From positions 62,001-126,000 of the forward strand of contig NZ_QWEO01000001.1 of assembly GCF_009936035.1 (NCBI RefSeq): a stretch of 64,000 nucleotides of DNA, read 5' to 3'. Shown piece by piece: positions 40,154-47,653 of this stretch. The stretch comes from Neglectibacter sp. X58. GTDB taxonomy: Bacteria > Bacillota > Clostridia > Oscillospirales > Acutalibacteraceae. The translations under genes and the position numbers were made by a program. The notes beneath the pieces are model-generated. The model saw only the letters and a program-made list of their open reading frames with translations. It searched no databases and was not told where the DNA came from. Position 1 is the stretch's first letter, and every line of letters starts with the position of its first letter.

Positions 40154-41833
40154 ATGGACTATCTCTTGCAAAAATATATGCCCCGCATAGACTTTGACAG
40201 CTATGAGGACTTCCGGGCAAACTATAAAATCAATGTGCCGGAGGACTTTAACTTCGGCTTTGACGTGGTGGACGCCTGGGCGCAGGCAGAGCCGGAGAAA
40301 AGGGCGCTGGTGTGGTGCGACGAGTCCGGGGAAGAGAAGGTGTTTACCTTTACGGACATCATGAAGCTTTCTGCCCGGGCGGCAAACTTTTTCCGCGCCC
40401 AGGGGGTGAAAAAAGGCTCTGTGGTCATGCTCATCCTCCGCCGCCGGTGGGAATACTGGATATGTGCCGCGGCCCTCCACAAGCTGGGCGCTGTGCTGAT
40501 TCCCGGCACCCTGCAGCTTACGAAAAAGGATATCGTATACCGGGGCAACGCCGCGAAAATACATGGCATTGTCTGCGTAAACGATCCCTTTGTCATTTCC
40601 CAGGTGGAAGCGGCTCAGGGGGAGATTCCCAGCCTGCAAATGAAAGCCCTGGCGGCGGAGAGCCGGGAAGGGTGGCTGAACCTGGACGAGAAAATCATGG
40701 GGTATCCGGATGAATTTCCCCGGCCTTCAGGGGAAGAGGCCACCCGCTGGGACGATATCATGCTGGTATATTTCACCTCCGGCACCACGGGAATGCCCAA
40801 AATGGTGCAGCACAACTTTGCCCACCCCTTGGGCCACGTGACCACCGCCCGTTACTGGCAGTGCGTGGAGGAAAACAAGCTCCACATGAGCGTGTCCGAC
40901 TCCGGCTGGGCCAAGTTCGGCTGGGGGAAAATTTACGGCCAGTGGCTGTGCGGGGCTACGGTTTTCTGTTATGACATGCTGGGAAAATTCGAGCCTGCCC
41001 GCCTGCTCTCGCACCTGGAAAAATACAAGGTGACTACCTTCTGCGCGCCGCCCACTATGTTCCGGTTTATGCTTCAGGAGGATGTGTCCCGGTATGACCT
41101 GTCCTCCATCCACCACTGCGCCACTGCCGGGGAGCCTTTAAACCCGGAAGTGGTGAAAAAGTGGAAGGAGCTTACGGGCCTGCAAATTTACGAGGGCTTC
41201 GGCCAGAGCGAAGGCCCTGTGCTGCTGGCAAACTTCAAGTGGATACCCCCCATCCCCGGCTCTACCGGAAAGCCCAATCCCCTGTATGACATGCAGCTAG
41301 TGGACAGGGAGGGGAATCTCTGCGAGGACGGCGAGGAGGGCACCATCGCCATTATGGACGTAAAAAGCAGGCCTCCGGTGGGCCTCTTTACAGGCTATTT
41401 CCAGAATCCTGCCATGACAGAGGAAAAGCTGGGCGGCGATTACTACGATACCGGAGACGTGGCCTGGCGGGACAGCGACGGCTATTTCTGGTTTGTGGGG
41501 CGCAATGACGATGTTATCAAGTGCTCGGGATACCGCATCGGGCCTTTCGAGGTGGAGTCTGCCCTGGTGGAGCACCCGGCTGTGGTGGAATGCGCCATTA
41601 CAGGCGCGCCGGATCCTATCCGGGGCCAAGTGGTGAAGGCTACCATTGTGCTGGCAAGGGGCTATGAAGGTACGCCGGAACTGACAAAGGAGCTGCAAGC
41701 TTATGTGAAAAAGGCCACAGCCCCTTATAAGTATCCCCGGATCATTGAATATGTGGCAGAGCTGCCCAAGACCCTGGGGGGGAAAATCAAGCGTGCCCAA
41801 ATCCGGCAGATGGATACCGCCGGGAAGCCCTAG
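40154..41833 (+). CDS. Acyl-CoA synthetase (medium-chain/aryl type, AMP-forming)
   Basis: 559 residues of the adenylate-forming family. P-loop-like VYFTSGTTGMPKMVQH (A3), YEGFGQSEG (A5), YYDTGDVAWRDSDGYFWFVGRNDDVIKCSGYRIGPFEVE (A7-A8, given in part: GDVAWRDSDGYF, GRNDDVIK) and the catalytic lysine in LPKTLGGKIKRAQIR (A10). Closest in style to medium-chain acyl-CoA synthetases. ATG 40154 has AGGAAAGG ten bases upstream. Convergent with a small lipoprotein gene; stop codons overlap. Confidence 0.88.
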   Translation: MDYLLQKYMPRIDFDSYEDFRANYKINVPEDFNFGFDVVDAWAQAEPEKRALVWCDESGEEKVFTFTDIMKLSARAANFFRAQGVKKGSVVMLILRRRWEYWICAAALHKLGAVLIPGTLQLTKKDIVYRGNAAKIHGIVCVNDPFVISQVEAAQGEIPSLQMKALAAESREGWLNLDEKIMGYPDEFPRPSGEEATRWDDIMLVYFTSGTTGMPKMVQHNFAHPLGHVTTARYWQCVEENKLHMSVSDSGWAKFGWGKIYGQWLCGATVFCYDMLGKFEPARLLSHLEKYKVTTFCAPPTMFRFMLQEDVSRYDLSSIHHCATAGEPLNPEVVKKWKELTGLQIYEGFGQSEGPVLLANFKWIPPIPGSTGKPNPLYDMQLVDREGNLCEDGEEGTIAIMDVKSRPPVGLFTGYFQNPAMTEEKLGGDYYDTGDVAWRDSDGYFWFVGRNDDVIKCSGYRIGPFEVESALVEHPAVVECAITGAPDPIRGQVVKATIVLARGYEGTPELTKELQAYVKKATAPYKYPRIIEYVAELPKTLGGKIKRAQIRQMDTAGKP

Positions 41834-41973
41834 ATACAGCCGTCGGGCCTGTGGGACACCGCTGACACCCTTCTCAGGCCTGGATCCACAGGCCCTGTGG
41901 TGGTCACGGCGGCGCAGCCGGTGAGATAAAGGGCCAGCAGGCAGAGGAGAAGCCAGTATACAGTTTTTTTCAT
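41830..41973 (-). CDS. Small lipoprotein (47 residues)
   Basis: MKKTVYWLLLCLLALYLTGC is a type II signal peptide with lipobox LTGC; the mature part is only about 27 residues (AAVTTTGPVDPGLRRV...). I chose ATG 41973 because the coding potential and the signal begin there. It is preceded by a sequence resembling the conserved leader seen before hisE and iorA. Function unknown; the overlap with the synthetase stop is 4 bases. Confidence 0.6.
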   Translation of the reverse strand: MKKTVYWLLLCLLALYLTGCAAVTTTGPVDPGLRRVSAVSHRPDGCI

Positions 41974-42047
41974 GGGAATCGCCATGGGGGTACAAAAGCC
42001 ATGAAAAAGCGGCGTTTTGCGCCCCGCATCTTTCCTTTCCTTCGTGT
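41974..42047 (-). repeat. Divergent copy of the conserved leader element (before lipoprotein)
   Basis: Read on the minus strand: ACGAAGGAAAGGAAAG, then GGGGCGCAAAACG, TTTTTCATGGCTTTTG and CATGGCGATT just before the ATG. The same blocks occur in the same order before hisE (ACGAAGAAAGGAA, GGGCACGAAAGG, TTTTTACATAGCTTTTTG, CATGGCGATT). A GCCG/TGGC stem replaces the second stem of the other copies. Confidence 0.45.
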
Positions 42048-42092
42048 TTTTTTGCTTTAACAGCCCATTTTTCACAGATTTTGGGAAACAAA

Positions 42093-42130
42093 AGCCCCAC
42101 CCTCAAAAAGCAGAGAGGGCGGGGCTTTCT
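42093..42130. terminator. Terminator after the radical SAM gene
   Basis: AGCCCC-A-CCCTC pairs with GAGGG-C-GGGGCT (one mismatch); the minus strand continues GGGGCTTTTGTTT. It lies 40 bases past the radical SAM stop codon. Confidence 0.75.
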
Positions 42131-42168
42131 CCTGTTTTCCCAATACCTGCTGGGAATAGGGTTTGCCA

Positions 42169-42819
42169 TTATTCTTGGATATATTCCCGGACGTGGAAAT
42201 CCGCCCCCACGTTTTCACAAAGGCGGCGGCACTCGTCCATTTCCTCCTGGGCCATGGTGCTCACCACCGTCATGCGCACGTGGGGGACGTTGAGAACCGC
42301 GTCAGCGGTAAAGCGCAGGATGGCGGGAAGGGCCTCCAGGCCAAACCGACTGTGACACAAGTCGTCATACCTTTTGGGTGTGCTGGCGTTCAGGCTGACA
42401 GACACCGCGTCCACCCGCCCGTCCAGCTCCAGGGAGGCCTTTTTCCCGGTAATCAGGTTGGCTAAGCCGTTGGTGTTAATGCGGATAAAGTGGGAGCCAT
42501 GCTCTTTCAGGCGGTCGCACAGCCACATCATATCGTCCCAGCGGCAGGCAGGCTCGCCATAGCCGCAAAAGACGATCTCATGGTAGGCGTTCAGATCCCG
42601 CCGCTGCAAATTCTCCCAAACCTCCTCCTTAGACGGCTCGCCGTTCCGGTACCAGAGGTTTGTGGCATAGAGGCTGCCGTCGCTGTTATTGCGCAGGCAG
42701 AAATCACAGCGGTTGGGGCAATGGTTTGTCATGTTTACGTAGAGGTTTTTCCCGTATTCGTATGTAACGCTGGCGCCGAACTTGGGATCGATCTCATCTG
42801 GCTTGCTTCCGTACAGCAT
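42169..42819 (-). CDS. TatD-associated radical SAM protein
   Basis: 216 residues. The CX3CX2C cluster motif reads CPNRCDFC near residue 34, within LYVNMTNHCPNRCDFC, followed by GYGEPACRWDD and INTNGLANLITGK as in radical SAM barrels. The family is found next to tatD in many Firmicutes, and tatD is indeed the upstream gene here; the reaction is unknown. GGAG precedes the ATG. A 213-base repeat-bearing gap separates it from tatD. Confidence 0.85.
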   Translation of the reverse strand: MLYGSKPDEIDPKFGASVTYEYGKNLYVNMTNHCPNRCDFCLRNNSDGSLYATNLWYRNGEPSKEEVWENLQRRDLNAYHEIVFCGYGEPACRWDDMMWLCDRLKEHGSHFIRINTNGLANLITGKKASLELDGRVDAVSVSLNASTPKRYDDLCHSRFGLEALPAILRFTADAVLNVPHVRMTVVSTMAQEEMDECRRLCENVGADFHVREYIQE

Positions 42820-42865
42820 GGTTTTCGCTCCGTTTCTTTGGAATCTTTCAGTATGTTTATAACTG

Positions 42866-42917
42866 CCTCTAAGAAACTTTTTGAAAAAAGTTTCTTAGGA
42901 ATCTTCAAAAATTTTAA
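42866..42917 (-). repeat. Long-hairpin intergenic repeat, copy 2 (inverted)
   Basis: CTAAGAAACTTTTT (42869-42882) pairs with AAAAAGTTTCTTAG (42885-42898), followed by a flank that on the minus strand reads TAAAATTTTTGAAGATTC. Copy 1 at 6317 has TAAAAGTTTTTGAAGGGTTC at the same place; the stem bases differ but pairing is kept. Confidence 0.55.
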
Positions 42918-43030
42918 GACGCGCCAAGTGAGAGAATGGCGCCGCCTTTTTGGCCCGGCAGCCAAATGCCTGCTAAGCCTAATCCTTTTAGAGACGCGCC
43001 AAGAGAGAAAATAGCGCAACCCTTTTAGCC
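42918..43030. repeat. Direct repeat pair in the tatD-radical SAM gap
   Basis: Two copies of about 38 bases begin GACGCGCCAAG at 42918 and 42993, 75 bases apart, with the shared pattern GAGAxAATxGCGC then TTTTxGCC. A TTGGC/GCCAA hairpin lies between. Purpose unknown. Confidence 0.5.
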
Positions 43031-43032
43031 TG

Positions 43033-43839
43033 TCAGTTTATGCCGAACAGCTTTTTTGTGTTTTCGATGGCGGCATTTGCAATGGTTTGAGGTTCTTCCC
43101 CCCGTATTTCCGCAATTTTCTCAATGACATAGGCGATAAGGGAGGAGTCGTTGCGCTTGCCGCGATAGGGCACAGGCGCCATGTAAGGGGCGTCCGTCTC
43201 CAGCAGCAGGCGGTCCAGCGGGATTTCCCGGGCCACATCTACGGCGTGGCGGGCGTTTTTAAAGGTCACCACACCTCCAAGGCCGATATACAGCCCCAGG
43301 CCCAGTACCTGCCGGGCTGTTTCCAGGCTGCCGGAAAAGCAGTGTACCACGCCCCGGGGACGATATTTTTCCAGGAAAGAAAGGGTGTCTGCATGGGCTT
43401 CCCGGTCGTGTACCACTACAGGCAGGCCCAGACGGTTTGCCAGTTCCAGTTGGGCGGCAAACACCTCCTGCTGGCGCTCCTTGGGGCAAGCGTCCAGCCA
43501 GTGGTAGTCCAGGCCAATTTCTCCCACCGCCACCATTTTTTCCTCTGAAAGCCACCTTTCCACCTGGGAAAGCCAGTCCTCCGGCAGAACCTTGGCGCAC
43601 TCCGGGTGGATGCCCGCCGCGCCGTACACGTATGCATAGCGCCTGCAAAGCTTGACTGTGGCTTCGCAGCCGGGGATGTCGCTGCCCATGTTCAGAATGC
43701 CTATTACGCCTTTCTGAGGCAGGGTTTCCCCTAAAAGCTTTTCCCGGTCGCTGTCAAACTGCTGGCTGTCATAATGGGCATGGGAATCGAAAATTCGAAT
43801 CCCAGGGGAATCAGAAATGGGTAAAATGTTTTCACTCAT
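43033..43839 (-). CDS. tatD: TatD family deoxyribonuclease
   Basis: Metal-dependent hydrolase, 268 residues. FDSHAHYDSQQF at about 17-28 is the metal site HxH; GIHPECAKV, VAVGEIGLDYHW, LPVVVHDREAHADTL, VVHCFSGSLETARQ and LLLETDAPYMAPVPYRG are all typical. The ATG overlaps the end of the upstream DUF3784 gene by 8 bases, so they are co-transcribed with metG upstream, the common metG-tatD pairing. Confidence 0.94.
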   Translation of the reverse strand: MSENILPISDSPGIRIFDSHAHYDSQQFDSDREKLLGETLPQKGVIGILNMGSDIPGCEATVKLCRRYAYVYGAAGIHPECAKVLPEDWLSQVERWLSEEKMVAVGEIGLDYHWLDACPKERQQEVFAAQLELANRLGLPVVVHDREAHADTLSFLEKYRPRGVVHCFSGSLETARQVLGLGLYIGLGGVVTFKNARHAVDVAREIPLDRLLLETDAPYMAPVPYRGKRNDSSLIAYVIEKIAEIRGEEPQTIANAAIENTKKLFGIN

Positions 43840-44182
43840 AGTCGCTTGCTTTATATCTGTTTAAAATTTTATTATAGCCTATGATAAGCGCGGGTATGCC
43901 GCCAATGCAGGATACCACCAGCAGAATCCCCGACGCCATGGGGAGCCAGAAGCCCAGCAGCCCGGAAATCCAGAAAGGCAAAGAGAAAATTGTCCACATG
44001 CGGGAGTTTGCCCGGTTGTAGGCAGGAATGTCTGCGATGCTTTCCCGGTCAACAGTGCTGCCCGACCAGAACCAGACAGGCTTTTTATAGCGCCGGGCAA
44101 ATATAGCCCAGCCCAGGAAAGCGGCGGCGCAAATCCAGCAGGACGCAACTAAAACAGCCGTACCAAACCAACTAATGTTCAT
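43832..44182 (-). CDS. DUF3784-like membrane protein
   Basis: 116 residues with three predicted membrane segments (TAVLVASCWICAAAFLGWAI; FSLPFWISGLLGFWL; GILLVVSCIGGIPALII) and a soluble loop (STVDRESIADIPAYNRANSRM) similar to DUF3784 proteins. ATG 44182 is about ten bases after AAAGGAG; GTG 44191 is too close. Function unknown. Between metG and tatD. Confidence 0.75.
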   Translation of the reverse strand: MNISWFGTAVLVASCWICAAAFLGWAIFARRYKKPVWFWSGSTVDRESIADIPAYNRANSRMWTIFSLPFWISGLLGFWLPMASGILLVVSCIGGIPALIIGYNKILNRYKASDYE

Positions 44183-44218
44183 AAAAGACACACTCCTTTG
44201 AATTTTGTTTTTCTTGCA

Positions 44219-44239
44219 GTTTTTGGAAGGTTCTTAGGA
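44219..44239 (-). repeat. Fragment of the long-hairpin repeat
   Basis: GTTTTTGGAAGGTTCTTAGG matches the flank and first arm bases of the repeat at 6317 (GTTTTTGAAGGGTTCTTAGG); the second arm is missing. Confidence 0.35.
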
Positions 44240-44259
44240 AAGCTGCCCGCGGCATGGGT

Positions 44260-44274
44260 GCAGCGCCACGCTGC
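44260..44274 (-). terminator. Small hairpin at the metG 3' end
   Basis: GCAGCG/CGCTGC with loop CCA directly after the metG stop codon. Without a U-run it is at most a weak terminator, or an RNA-stability hairpin. Confidence 0.35.
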
Positions 44275-46236
44275 TTAGCACAGCTTGGCCCCGGCGGGAA
44301 TGGAGTCGTCCACTATCAGCAGGTGCAAAGCCTCCTCGCCCTTTTCCTTGTGGACGGCGGAGATAAGCATGCCGCAGCTTTCCAGGCCCATCATTTTCCG
44401 AGGGGGCAGGTTTACAATGGCAATGAGGGTTTTGCCGATAAGGGCTTCCGGCTCATACCATTTGTGGATGCCGGAGAGAATCTGCCTGTCTGTGCCGGTG
44501 CCGTCATCCAGGGTAAAGCGCAAAAGCTTGTCGCTCTTTTTCACAGCCTCGCAGGCCTTCACCTTTACAGCCCGGAAGTCAGACTTGCAGAAGGTGCCAA
44601 AGTCCACCTGCTCTGTAAGCTGCGGCTCCACCTCGATTTCCGGCACAGGCATGTTGGCAAGCCTTTTTTCCTCAGCCTTTTCAAGCACCTCGTTTTCGTC
44701 CAGGCGGGCAAAGAGAATCTCCGGCTTGTCGGTAACCTTGTTTCCGCTGGGATACAGCCCGGTTTTGTCCAGATCTGCCCACACGCGGGGCTGTGCGTTT
44801 AACTGCCAGAAAATATTCTCGCAGGTGCCCGGCAGGAAGGGCTGCAAGAGGGAAGCCCCTGTGCAGATGCAGTCCACCAGGTTATACAGCACAGTTTGCA
44901 GCCGGGGCAGCTTTGCCTCGTCCTTGGCCAAGGCCCAGGGCATGGTTTCGTCAATATATTTATTGCAGCGCTTAAACAGGCTCATAATCTCTGTGATGGC
45001 GTCTGCGGCCCGCAGGCTCTCCATCTTTGCCGCCGCCTTGTCCCGGCAGGCGCTGACAAAGCCTTTTAGATCATCGTCCACAGGCTCCGTTACCCCGGCG
45101 TCTGTTACCACGCCGCCGAAATACTTATTGCTCATGGAAATGGTGCGGTTTACAAGGTTCCCCAGCACGTTTGCCAAATCGGAATTGTTCCGCTCGCACA
45201 CCAGCTCCCAGGTGAGGTTGCCGTCGTTGTCATAAGGCATCTCATGCAGCACAAAGTAACGGATGGGATCCACGCCGAACACATCCACCAGATCGTCCGC
45301 GTAAATGGTGTTACCCTTACTTTTGCTCATCTTCCCGCCGTTCATCAGAAGCCAGGGGTGCCCGAACACCTGCTTGGGCAGGGGCAAATCCAGGGCCATG
45401 AGGAAGATGGGCCAGTAGAGGGTGTGGAAACGGATGATATCTTTGCCGATAAGGTGCAGATCGGCGGGCCAAAGCTTGTGGAATTTCTCCTCAGATTCCC
45501 CGCCGCAGTGGTAGCCAATGCCGGTGATATAATTTGTCAGGGCGTCCAGCCACACATATACTACATGCTTGGGGTCAAAATCCACAGGAATGCCCCAGGT
45601 GAAGGAGGTGCGGGACACGCACAGATCCTGGAGGCCCGGCAGCAGGAAGTTGTTCATCATCTCGTTTTTCCGGGACACAGGCTGGATAAACTCCGGGTGG
45701 CTGTTGATGTGGTCGATAAGCCGCTGGGCATACTTGCTCATCTTAAAAAAATAGGCTTCCTCCTGGGCCGGGTGGACTTCCCGCCCGCAGTCCGGGCATT
45801 TGCCGTCCACAAGCTGGCTTTCGGTGAAGAAGGATTCGCAGTCTGTGCAGTAAAGCCCCTCATAGGAGCTTTTGTAAATGTCTCCCTGATCATAAAGCTT
45901 TTTAAAGACCTTCTGGATTTCCTTCTCGTGATACTCGTCTGTGGTGCGGATAAAATAATCGTAGGACACGTTCATCAAGTCAAACTGCCCCTTGATAATG
46001 CCGGCGATTTTGTCCACATATTCCTTGGGGCTGACCCCCGCGGCAGCGGCCTTCAGCTCGTTTTTCTGGCCGTGCTCGTCGGTGCCTGTCTGGAACCACA
46101 CGTCATAGCCCTCCAGGCGCTTGAAGCGGGCGATTGCGTCTGCCAGCACGATTTCATACACGTTGCCGATATGGGGCTTGCCAGAGGTGTAGGCAATTGC
46201 TGTGGTTAAATAATACTTTCCTTTGTTTTCTGCCAT
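44275..46236 (-). CDS. metG: Methionyl-tRNA synthetase
   Basis: 653 residues. HIGH-type motif in AYTSGKPHIGNVYE, zinc knuckle cysteines in YCTDCESFF and CPDCGREV, KMSKSKGNTI (KMSKS loop at about 298-302), an anticodon-binding helical domain and a C-terminal tRNA-binding OB domain (DFRAVKVKACEAV, GLESCGMLIS). The ATG follows AAAGGATG. Two-domain zinc form typical of Clostridia. Leader region contains a hairpin-rich segment but no T-box sequence that I can see. Confidence 0.97.
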   Translation of the reverse strand: MAENKGKYYLTTAIAYTSGKPHIGNVYEIVLADAIARFKRLEGYDVWFQTGTDEHGQKNELKAAAAGVSPKEYVDKIAGIIKGQFDLMNVSYDYFIRTTDEYHEKEIQKVFKKLYDQGDIYKSSYEGLYCTDCESFFTESQLVDGKCPDCGREVHPAQEEAYFFKMSKYAQRLIDHINSHPEFIQPVSRKNEMMNNFLLPGLQDLCVSRTSFTWGIPVDFDPKHVVYVWLDALTNYITGIGYHCGGESEEKFHKLWPADLHLIGKDIIRFHTLYWPIFLMALDLPLPKQVFGHPWLLMNGGKMSKSKGNTIYADDLVDVFGVDPIRYFVLHEMPYDNDGNLTWELVCERNNSDLANVLGNLVNRTISMSNKYFGGVVTDAGVTEPVDDDLKGFVSACRDKAAAKMESLRAADAITEIMSLFKRCNKYIDETMPWALAKDEAKLPRLQTVLYNLVDCICTGASLLQPFLPGTCENIFWQLNAQPRVWADLDKTGLYPSGNKVTDKPEILFARLDENEVLEKAEEKRLANMPVPEIEVEPQLTEQVDFGTFCKSDFRAVKVKACEAVKKSDKLLRFTLDDGTGTDRQILSGIHKWYEPEALIGKTLIAIVNLPPRKMMGLESCGMLISAVHKEKGEEALHLLIVDDSIPAGAKLC

Positions 46237-46300
46237 GGTTTTCTTTCATCCTTTCTGCGGCAAACCGCAGGATATTATATCTTCATTCTTATAGTATGGC

Positions 46301-46371
46301 TGCCCTTGGGCCGCAGGCCCCGGCGCTGGGAACAAAAATCCCCAGCGCCCCCTACATTCGCCGGCAGGGCA
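46301..46371. other. Hairpin-rich segment in the metG leader
   Basis: TGCCCT (46301-46306) and AGGGCA (46366-46371) can close a loop that contains GGGCC-GCA-GGCCC (46308-46320) and GGCGCTGGG/CCCAGCGCC (46322-46349). It may be a relaxed relative of the four-way elements. The side facing metG has an additional CTGCGG/CCGCAG hairpin near 46256-46271. Confidence 0.4.
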
Positions 46372-46409
46372 TAAACAGCGTGGTATGATGAAAAGGCATG
46401 AAATCCCTC

Positions 46410-46517
46410 CTACCTGAAAATCAGGGCTGAAAGCACAGAGCCTGCCATCAACAGGGCCAGCATGGCGGCGGTGACGCGGATAAACAGCTTGCGGCGCTTG
46501 TCATTATAGCCTTTCAT
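46410..46517 (-). CDS. 35-residue membrane peptide upstream of metG
   Basis: MKGYNDKRRKLFIRVTAAM, then a hydrophobic helix LALLMAGSVLSALIF. A basic start plus one membrane helix is a familiar small-protein design in Firmicutes. A good promoter (46564-46592) lies 47 bases upstream. The ribosome site is weak. Too short for a function call. Confidence 0.5.
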   Translation of the reverse strand: MKGYNDKRRKLFIRVTAAMLALLMAGSVLSALIFR

Positions 46518-46563
46518 AGGGGAAAACCTGCCCTTCTGTTCTGAAATCTGGATATACCATGCT

Positions 46564-46592
46564 ATTTTAGCATTTTTTTTCACATTTGTAAA
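46564..46592 (-). promoter_or_regulatory. Minus-strand promoter for the small peptide (and perhaps metG)
   Basis: On the minus strand TTTACA (46587-46592) and TAAAAT (46564-46569) are 17 bases apart. TGCTA-TTT-TAGCA (46560-46572) overlaps the -10 box as a short inverted repeat. Confidence 0.6.
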
Positions 46593-46594
46593 GT

Positions 46595-46623
46595 TTGACT
46601 TTCTCTCCCGGAAGGTTTACACT
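46595..46623 (+). promoter_or_regulatory. Promoter of the pyridoxal kinase-like gene
   Basis: TTGACT (46595-46600), 17 bases, TACACT (46618-46623). It sits back to back with the minus-strand promoter at 46564-46592. Confidence 0.5.
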
Positions 46624-46677
46624 TTATACTTGAATAGGTTTTTGAATAAAACCGCAAGGAAAGGATGGAAGTGAACA

Positions 46678-47547
46678 ATGCAGCAGAGGGAATTGACCTG
46701 CGCCGCCATACACGATCTTTCAGGCTTTGGGAAGTGCTCGCTGACAGTGGCCCTGCCGGTGCTGTCCGCCTGCGGGGTGGAGGTTTCAGCCCTGCCCACG
46801 GCAGTGCTGTCCACCCATACAGGAGGCTTTGCAGGATATATCTACCGGGATTTGACCCCGGAGCTTCTGCCCATGGCAAAGCACTGGGAAAGCGTGGGGG
46901 CGCGCTTTAAAGCGCTGTACAGCGGCTTTCTGGGCAGCGGGGGGCAGATTGGCATGGTGGAGGAGATTTTTGAAATGTTCCGGGAGCCAGAAAGCCTTGT
47001 ACTGGTGGATCCGGTGATGGGGGACGGGGGGAAGCTCTACAGCACCTACACCCAGGAGATGGCGGACGGCATGGTGCGCCTGTGCCGCCGGGCAGACGTG
47101 GTGGCCCCCAACATGACGGAGGCCTGCCACATCCTGGGCCTGCCCTATGACCCAGGCCCCTACACCCGGGAGGGGCTGGAAAGCCTTTTGCGGGCGCTTT
47201 GCGGTTTAGGCCCCCGGCAGGCGGTACTTACAGGGGCATGGCTGCAAAAGGGAGAGCTGGGCGCGGCCTGCTTTGACCGGGAGACAGGGGAAATGCGCCT
47301 TTCCCTGCGCCCGGAAATCCCCGGCTATTTCCATGGCACAGGGGATCTCTTTTCCTCCACCCTCCTGGGCGGGCTTCTAAACGGAATGACCCTTTATGAA
47401 GCCTGCGATACGGCTGTGGAATTTACCCACCGCACCATTGTCACCACAGCCCAAAGCGGCGGGGACACCCGCTTCGGGCCGAAATTTGAAACCCACCTGC
47501 CCTGGCTTGCCCGGCTGATGGAGGAAAAGCGGAAAAGCCGCAAGTGA
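46678..47547 (+). CDS. Pyridoxamine/pyridoxal kinase-like protein
   Basis: 289 residues of the ribokinase-like PdxK/PdxY group: AIHDLSGFGKCSLTVALPVL at the N-terminus, LPTAVLSTHTGGF, VLVDPVMGDGGKLY, VVAPNMTEACHILG, and the anion hole/catalytic Asp in FHGTGDLFSSTLLGGLL (the Asp of GTGD). Likely phosphorylates B6 vitamers using ATP. AAGGATGG precedes the ATG. Single gene divergent from the metG side. Confidence 0.87.
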   Translation: MQQRELTCAAIHDLSGFGKCSLTVALPVLSACGVEVSALPTAVLSTHTGGFAGYIYRDLTPELLPMAKHWESVGARFKALYSGFLGSGGQIGMVEEIFEMFREPESLVLVDPVMGDGGKLYSTYTQEMADGMVRLCRRADVVAPNMTEACHILGLPYDPGPYTREGLESLLRALCGLGPRQAVLTGAWLQKGELGAACFDRETGEMRLSLRPEIPGYFHGTGDLFSSTLLGGLLNGMTLYEACDTAVEFTHRTIVTTAQSGGDTRFGPKFETHLPWLARLMEEKRKSRK

Positions 47548-47578
47548 CAGAAAAAGAAGGAGGGAGGCACACTTTTTG

Positions 47579-47607
47579 TTGCAATTTGCCGGGAAATCCG
47601 CTACAAT
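47579..47607 (+). promoter_or_regulatory. Promoter of the aryl-acid cluster
   Basis: TTGCAA (47579-47584), 17 bases, TACAAT (47602-47607), about 45 bases before the first paaK. Confidence 0.65.
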
Positions 47608-47653
47608 AGGGGTGAGCGGTTTTTTGCTGGTTTAAAGCGGCAAAACCACCGGC

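Noticed and set aside
46237-46409. T-box or SAM riboswitch in the metG leader
   Set aside because: No T-box consensus (AGGGUGGNACCGCG) or SAM-riboswitch core was found; only simple hairpins are visible.
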